Source: JAVBRU01 sp031547595 (GTDB lineage Bacteria > Bacillota > Clostridia > Christensenellales > Aristaeellaceae). From it: a stretch of 62,407 nt of DNA. The notes beneath the pieces were generated by a model. The model had not been told where the DNA came from, did not search any database, and was given only the letters and a program-made list of their open reading frames with translations. The stretch lies in contig JAVBRU010000006.1 of the NCBI GenBank assembly GCA_031547595.1, positions 1-62,407 of the forward strand, in the 5' to 3' direction. Below, piece after piece: positions 58,471 to 62,407 of the stretch. Made by a program: the position numbers and the translations under genes. How positions within the stretch are numbered: position 1 is the stretch's first letter; each line of letters opens with the position of its first letter.

Positions 58471-59658
58471 CTATTTCAAGTTCAACGCTTCCTCCATGTG
58501 TGCCCCGCTGTTGGCATAATACGGTACAAGCTGCAACGCGTCGATCTTCTCCGGCTTCTCGTATTCCAAATCCATGGTCATCAGGTAGTTTTCGTCAATC
58601 CCGCATTCCGTGGCTGTGACCCGCACTTCCTGGCCGCCCGCATACAGAAGGAACATTTCCAGCGTGTCAAGGGCGGGGTTATCCCAGTGTTCCTCAAACA
58701 GCTGCGCGTCCTCTTTGTTCAATTGGAGCTGCACCTTGGCCTGAATATCCATATCGGATACCCACAGGGTGACCTGCGCATCGTGGTTCCAAAAGGACGC
58801 GTTATAGAGCACCGCTTCTGCCTTGCTTGCGTTGCGTTCCACCGTGGCTTTCAGCATCAGCTCTTCCCTGTCGTGGCCGTATTTGTAATAACATCCTTCG
58901 GCGTTCCGATAGTAATACGCAACCGCGCGGTAGAGCGGGAAAGACAGTTCCACGCTGTCCCCTGTTCCATCCGGCACCAGCAGCCGCTTATAGCCGATTT
59001 TTTCTCCCGTTGCCGTTCTCATTTCATCGGCGCCCTGTACGCTGGCATAGCTGCCATCGGGAAGGTATACGCCATCACCCAAATACTGCTCGTACACCGT
59101 CAGAAATACTTCGCCCGTTTCCTCCAGCATTTTTTGCATCTGCTGATAGGTTTCAGGGGAAAGACGCTTTTCCCAGTTCGAGTTCATCACCGCAACATCG
59201 GGGGTAGTATCCCATTCGATGCTGCTGACATCCACTGTTTGCTGCACCAGTGCCGTATCCCAGCCAGGCGTCAGGCTGTAGCTGACATACAGGGTTTCGC
59301 CGTCAAAATGCGCCTGGTTGAGGGCAAAGTGTACGGCGGCAAAGCCAACCGCTTCCGCCGGCACGTCTGTTTGCTGGGTGTACACCTGCGCAACCTGATC
59401 CAATTGCTTCAACTTGTTATCCGGCCTTGCATATTGCTCGCTCATCTGCCCAAAAACGCCCAGTTCTGCTGCCACGGCAATGCCCAGTGCGGCCAGCAAA
59501 AGCACCAATACTGCAATCGCCACAAAAGAAATCCGTTTTTTCATCACAACCTCCTGCTTTGTCAAGCGGTTCAGGAGGGCATCATGGCGCGCCTCAAACC
59601 CTTGAGGAATGGGCGGCTGTTGCTGCGCAAGGCGCTGCTCCAGTTGTTCCTTTGTCAT
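58471..59658 (-). CDS. Membrane-anchored anti-sigma-factor-like protein
   Basis: 395 residues; ATG after GGAGGGACGCTAG, directly following the sigma factor. A short cytoplasmic N-terminus of about 40 residues (EQRLAQQQPPIPQGFEARHD) would hold the sigma factor. Next is one membrane helix (ISFVAIAVLVLLLAALGIAV) and a roughly 330-residue external domain (VYTQQTDVPAEAVGFAAVHF). This topology and gene order are those of anti-sigma factors paired with ECF sigma factors in Clostridia. The external part resembles the sensor domains of such proteins; its signal is unknown. Confidence 0.8.
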   Translation of the reverse strand: MTKEQLEQRLAQQQPPIPQGFEARHDALLNRLTKQEVVMKKRISFVAIAVLVLLLAALGIAVAAELGVFGQMSEQYARPDNKLKQLDQVAQVYTQQTDVPAEAVGFAAVHFALNQAHFDGETLYVSYSLTPGWDTALVQQTVDVSSIEWDTTPDVAVMNSNWEKRLSPETYQQMQKMLEETGEVFLTVYEQYLGDGVYLPDGSYASVQGADEMRTATGEKIGYKRLLVPDGTGDSVELSFPLYRAVAYYYRNAEGCYYKYGHDREELMLKATVERNASKAEAVLYNASFWNHDAQVTLWVSDMDIQAKVQLQLNKEDAQLFEEHWDNPALDTLEMFLLYAGGQEVRVTATECGIDENYLMTMDLEYEKPEKIDALQLVPYYANSGAHMEEALNLK

Positions 59659-60144
59659 CTAGCGTCCCTCCTGTTCCATCCATTGTTTTAGCTGCTGCTG
59701 CGCCCTTGTGATCCGGGAAGAAACAGTGCCCTTGGGCACGCGAAGCGCTTTTGCGATGTCCTCAAGCCGCATATCCTCACCATAGCGCAATTGTAGTACA
59801 ATGCGCATATCGGTGGGCAGCCGCTGCGTATACATCCAAAGGGGCGTTTCCTCAGCCGATGCGTGCGTTGCAAGCACCACATCCATATCGGCCGCCGCCT
59901 CGCGCCTTCGCTTTTTGGCAATATCATAGCTTGCATGGACGGTGGCACGCACAAGATAGGGCTTAATAGCGTCCCACGAGCGTATGCGGCGCACGGCCTG
60001 ATAGCACCCGAGCGTCGCCGCGGATACGGCATCCTCCGCGTCCGCTGCGGATTTGAGGATGACATACGCCACGCGGTACATGGAAATGCGGTGCTTTTCC
60101 AGTGCGCTGACAAACAAGCCGTCCAATTGCTCTTTGGTTTCCAC
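59659..60144 (-). CDS. ECF-type RNA polymerase sigma factor
   Basis: 161 residues from a GTG at 60144. An ATG at 60195 would add 17 residues, but it lies upstream of the predicted transcription start and has no ribosome binding site. Region 2: MYRVAYVILKSAADAEDAVS, then CYQAVRRIRSWDAIKPYLVR. Region 4: TDMRIVLQLRYGEDMRLEDI, AKALRVPKGTVSSRITRAQQ. It probably transcribes its own operon and other envelope-related genes when released from the membrane partner downstream. It is immediately followed (no gap) by the anti-sigma-like gene. Confidence 0.88.
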   Translation of the reverse strand: METKEQLDGLFVSALEKHRISMYRVAYVILKSAADAEDAVSAATLGCYQAVRRIRSWDAIKPYLVRATVHASYDIAKKRRREAAADMDVVLATHASAEETPLWMYTQRLPTDMRIVLQLRYGEDMRLEDIAKALRVPKGTVSSRITRAQQQLKQWMEQEGR

Positions 60145-60167
60145 CTGATCACTTCGCTTTCGTTCGT

Positions 60168-60188
60168 TGTATCGCGATACACTATATA
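60168..60188 (-). promoter_or_regulatory. Putative autoregulated promoter of the sigma operon
   Basis: A perfect 14-bp palindrome TGTATCGCGATACA (60168-60181) follows a TATAGT-like -10 (60183-60188, minus strand). No -35 consensus for sigma-A is found at the right distance, so the promoter may be used by the ECF factor itself or need a regulator. Confidence 0.45.
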
Positions 60189-60318
60189 GAGCCATTGTAA
60201 CCCCAAAATGTCTGCATCACAAATAAATTTCTTTTTGAGCATGCAAGAGAAATTTGCATATGCTGGTATGGGCTGGTAATGATACGAGCCCATGATTATG
60301 TTTTCGAGGTGTACGCCT

Positions 60319-60687
60319 ATGTATAATAACGATTCCATGTGCTACAATCCTTGCCATTGCCCGCCCGTGGGTGGCACGCGGCAGCGCCATGTTCACGAGA
60401 TTACCGGCAGCGTGATGGTGGCAGAGCAGGGCAATGATGCGCATAACCACCGCTTTGCAGGCGTGAGCGGCGAGGCCATGCCCTCGGGCGGCAGCCATGT
60501 GCATGAAGTCACAATCCGCACGGATTTTTATGAGGATCATTTCCACTTTATCACCGGCACCAGCGGCCCGGCCATCCCGGTGGGCGACCGCCATGTGCAC
60601 TTTGTGATGGCACAGACCACCCGCCAGGATGGGCATATGCACACGTTCCGTGTGGCGGCGCTGATTGAAGACCCGATTGGTGATTGA
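60319..60687 (+). CDS. YmaF-like histidine-rich protein
   Basis: 122 residues; start at MYNNDSMCYNPCHCPP, 7 nt after GAGGTG. Short repeats centre on His pairs: RQRHVHEITGSV, DAHNHRFAGVSG, GSHVHEVTIRTD, DHFHFITGTSGP, DRHVHFVMAQTT, GHMHTFRV. Such YmaF-type repeats are found in Bacillus and Clostridia, often in spore or coat-related proteins; metal binding by the His pairs is plausible. No signal peptide. It is a single gene followed by a bidirectional terminator. Confidence 0.8.
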   Translation: MYNNDSMCYNPCHCPPVGGTRQRHVHEITGSVMVAEQGNDAHNHRFAGVSGEAMPSGGSHVHEVTIRTDFYEDHFHFITGTSGPAIPVGDRHVHFVMAQTTRQDGHMHTFRVAALIEDPIGD

Positions 60688-60697
60688 TTGACGGCAT

Positions 60698-60730
60698 AAA
60701 AAAGGTGCGGGGCCAAAGCTCCGCACTTTT
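60698..60730. terminator. Bidirectional intrinsic terminator
   Basis: AAAAGGTGCGGGGC paired with GCTCCGCACTTTT, loop CAAA; ends the YmaF gene and the converging P-type ATPase gene. Confidence 0.8.
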
Positions 60731-60743
60731 CATTGATATATAA

Positions 60744-62407
60744 TTAGTATTTTCCTGTCTTCCTGCGCACCAGCTTTTCCAGTTCCACAATGGGGATAAT
60801 CAGCACCGCCAGGCCCAGCGCCGTGATGAACTCTGCTACCGAGATGCTTTCAAACCCAAAGGCGTTCGACAAGAACGGCACATAGATCACAAGCGTGGTG
60901 CTGACCAGCGACAATATCATCGCGCCCCACAGGTATTTATTCTGATGTGGCATTTTGAAGATCGACTGATGTAGCGAGCGCATGTTGAACGAATGGAAAA
61001 TCTCCGTCATAGACAGCGTGAGGAAAGCCATCGTCATCCCATCGGCACTGGCCGCAATCTCCCACACGCCGGATTCCATATAGTGGCCAAGGAAGTAGGC
61101 CGCCAGCGTCATGATGGTCACGATAATGCCCTGGAACACCACATCAAAGCCCAGCCCGCCCGCAAAAATGCCCTCATTGGCGTCGCGGGGCTGGCGGCGC
61201 ATGATGTCCGCCTCCGGCTGCTCCATGCCCAGCGCCAGCGCGGGGAAGCAGTCTGTGATCAGGTTGATCCACAAAAGATGCACGGGCTTTAAGATGGTGA
61301 AGCCCATGAGGGTGGAAAAGAAAATCGCCAGCACTTCAGAGAGGTTGGACGCCAGCAAAAACTGAATGGCCTTTCGGATGTTGTCGTAAATGCGGCGGCC
61401 CTCACCCACGGCGGAAACGATGGTGGCAAAGTTGTCGTCGGCCAGCACCATATCTGCTACGTTCTTGGTGACGTCCGTGCCCGTGATGCCCATGCCCACG
61501 CCAATATCGGCATTCTTGATGGAGGGCGCGTCATTGACGCCATCGCCCGTCATGGCGGTGATCTTGCCCTTCTTTTGCCAGGCATTGACGATGCGCACCT
61601 TATGCTCGGGCTGCACCCTGGCATACACGCTGTAATCGCCAATGTGCGCTTCCAAATCCGCATCGCTCATGTCGTCCAGCATGGCACCGGTGATGGCTTG
61701 GCTAGGATCGGTGATGATGCCAAGCTCCAGGGCAATGGCGACGGCGGTATCCCGGTGGTCGCCGGTGATCATGATGGGGCGGATGCCCGCGCTGCGGCAC
61801 TCTTCAATCGCAGGCTTCACCTCGGGGCGCACAGGGTCGATCATGCCGGTGAGGCCGATAAAGACCAGCTCTTTTTCCAGCGTTTCGATTTCGTAATCCT
61901 TGGGTGCCACAGGCCACATGCGCAGCGCAGCGCCCAGCACACGCAGCGCTTTATCGGCCATTTGCTTGTTTTCAGCCAGGATTTGCGCGCGCTTGGCATC
62001 GTCTATGGGCACGATTTTGCCCGCTTCAAAGATGTGCGTGCAGCATTTTAGCACTTCGTCCGGCGCACCCTTGGTGTACTGCACGATGCCGTCTTTGCCC
62101 TGATGCACGGTGGACATCATTTTGCGCATCGAATCAAACGGCGCTTCGCCAATGCGGGGCGCTGCCGCCTTCAGATCGCGCTTGGGAAGGCCCAGTTTGT
62201 AGGCATAATTGACCAGCGCACACTCGGTGGGCTCGCCTACGGCGTTGTTTTTCTCGTCGAGTTCCGCATCGGAGCACAGCGCCATTGCGGTGGCCAGCAG
62301 TTTTTCGTCACAGGGATTGTGGTCTACCACCGTCATTTTGTTCTGCGTCAGCGTGCCTGTTTTATCAGAACAGATGATTTGCGCGCAGCCCAGCGTTTCA
62401 ACCGCCG
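60744..62407 (-). CDS. Cation-transporting P-type ATPase (P2, Ca2+-like), N-terminal part cut by window edge
   Basis: About 554 codons are visible and the frame runs off the right edge. The phosphorylation site DKTGTLT (near 62355) is present. So are the nucleotide-binding KGAPDEVLK, the phosphatase-like MITGDHRDTA and the hinge MTGDGVNDAPSIKNADIGVG. C-terminal membrane helices include LWINLITDCFPALALGMEQP (M6-like), EIAASADGMTMAFLTLSMTE and IFHSFNMRSLHQSIF. This is the PMR1/SERCA-like subgroup that mostly moves Ca2+ (or Mn2+). The M4 PEGLP motif, needed to be sure about the ion, lies beyond the window. Confidence 0.93.
   Translation of the reverse strand, partial: AVETLGCAQIICSDKTGTLTQNKMTVVDHNPCDEKLLATAMALCSDAELDEKNNAVGEPTECALVNYAYKLGLPKRDLKAAAPRIGEAPFDSMRKMMSTVHQGKDGIVQYTKGAPDEVLKCCTHIFEAGKIVPIDDAKRAQILAENKQMADKALRVLGAALRMWPVAPKDYEIETLEKELVFIGLTGMIDPVRPEVKPAIEECRSAGIRPIMITGDHRDTAVAIALELGIITDPSQAITGAMLDDMSDADLEAHIGDYSVYARVQPEHKVRIVNAWQKKGKITAMTGDGVNDAPSIKNADIGVGMGITGTDVTKNVADMVLADDNFATIVSAVGEGRRIYDNIRKAIQFLLASNLSEVLAIFFSTLMGFTILKPVHLLWINLITDCFPALALGMEQPEADIMRRQPRDANEGIFAGGLGFDVVFQGIIVTIMTLAAYFLGHYMESGVWEIAASADGMTMAFLTLSMTEIFHSFNMRSLHQSIFKMPHQNKYLWGAMILSLVSTTLVIYVPFLSNAFGFESISVAEFITALGLAVLIIPIVELEKLVRRKTGKY

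Noticed and set aside
1..62407. CRISPR arrays, insertion sequences, integrases, phage genes, tRNA or rRNA genes
   Set aside because: I read both strands for spaced repeats, transposase or integrase motifs and structured RNA genes and saw none. A short tRNA could have been overlooked by eye; a tRNA search would settle it.

Overview
The window looks like a chromosomal segment of a GC-rich (roughly 58-60% by eye) Clostridia-type member of the Bacillota. Ribosome binding sites are strong (AGGAGG-like), and sigma-A promoters with exact 17-nt spacers are frequent. Household gene orders are Gram-positive (rpmH-rnpA-yidD-yidC-jag; rpsO-pnp-M16 peptidase; rsmD-coaD). An indolepyruvate:ferredoxin oxidoreductase and ferredoxin-type proteins suggest an anaerobe. 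No transposase, integrase, phage gene, tRNA, rRNA or CRISPR array was seen. Both window edges cut genes: a cyclic beta-glucan synthase on the left and a P-type cation ATPase on the right.

Layout. 0-9.6 kb: a cyclic beta-1,2-glucan synthase faces away from a complete glycogen operon glgB-glgC-glgD-glgA, whose GlgA carries a Lys/Arg-rich repeat tail. 9.6-12.5 kb: a GH18 glycosidase with a secreted YARHG/SH3-like protein, divergent from a sugar-phosphate isomerase-like gene. 12.5-16.6 kb: an island bracketed by an inverted repeat pair and two look-alike terminators. It holds a small secreted Cys-containing peptide, two MacB/FtsX-like permeases and an ATPase, an arrangement resembling lactococcin-972-type export loci. 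16.6-23.6 kb: M16 peptidase, pnp, rpsO, tyrS and a uracil permease, on the minus strand. tyrS is preceded by what looks like a Tyr-rich leader peptide plus an intrinsic terminator, not a T-box; uraA has a PyrR-type attenuator leader. 23.7-30.9 kb: secreted SH3 proteins, GNAT, jag-yidC-yidD-rnpA-rpmH, a coiled-coil protein, coaD, rsmD and a membrane protein. 31-37.5 kb: alr, then an aryl-acid operon (ACT regulator, paaK, iorB, iorA, second paaK).

37.7-42.1 kb: a second small-secreted-peptide module with a long leader, a post-peptide hairpin, a secreted 375-residue protein, two ABC-2-like permeases and an ATPase. 42-44.2 kb: a VanW-domain protein and a four-SH3 secreted protein. 44.5-50.6 kb: a heterodimeric ABC exporter whose first half has a degenerate ATP site, an SPFH protein, an E2-fold acyltransferase that has lost its catalytic motif, and a Dabb protein. 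50.6-54.9 kb: an ATPase-permease fusion divergent from a two-component system, with tandem 11-bp repeats between them. 55-57.4 kb: a ferredoxin-like protein and a Crp/Fnr regulator sharing a 20-bp palindrome, then a tandem Nudix protein. 57.3-60.2 kb: ECF sigma factor, membrane anti-sigma-like protein and secreted protein. 60.3 kb to the end: a YmaF-like His-rich protein and the P-type ATPase.

The observations I rate highest are the putative tyrosine attenuator of tyrS and the two peptide/ABC modules, one of them bracketed by repeats. All functional calls come from reading motifs and gene order; no database search was possible.
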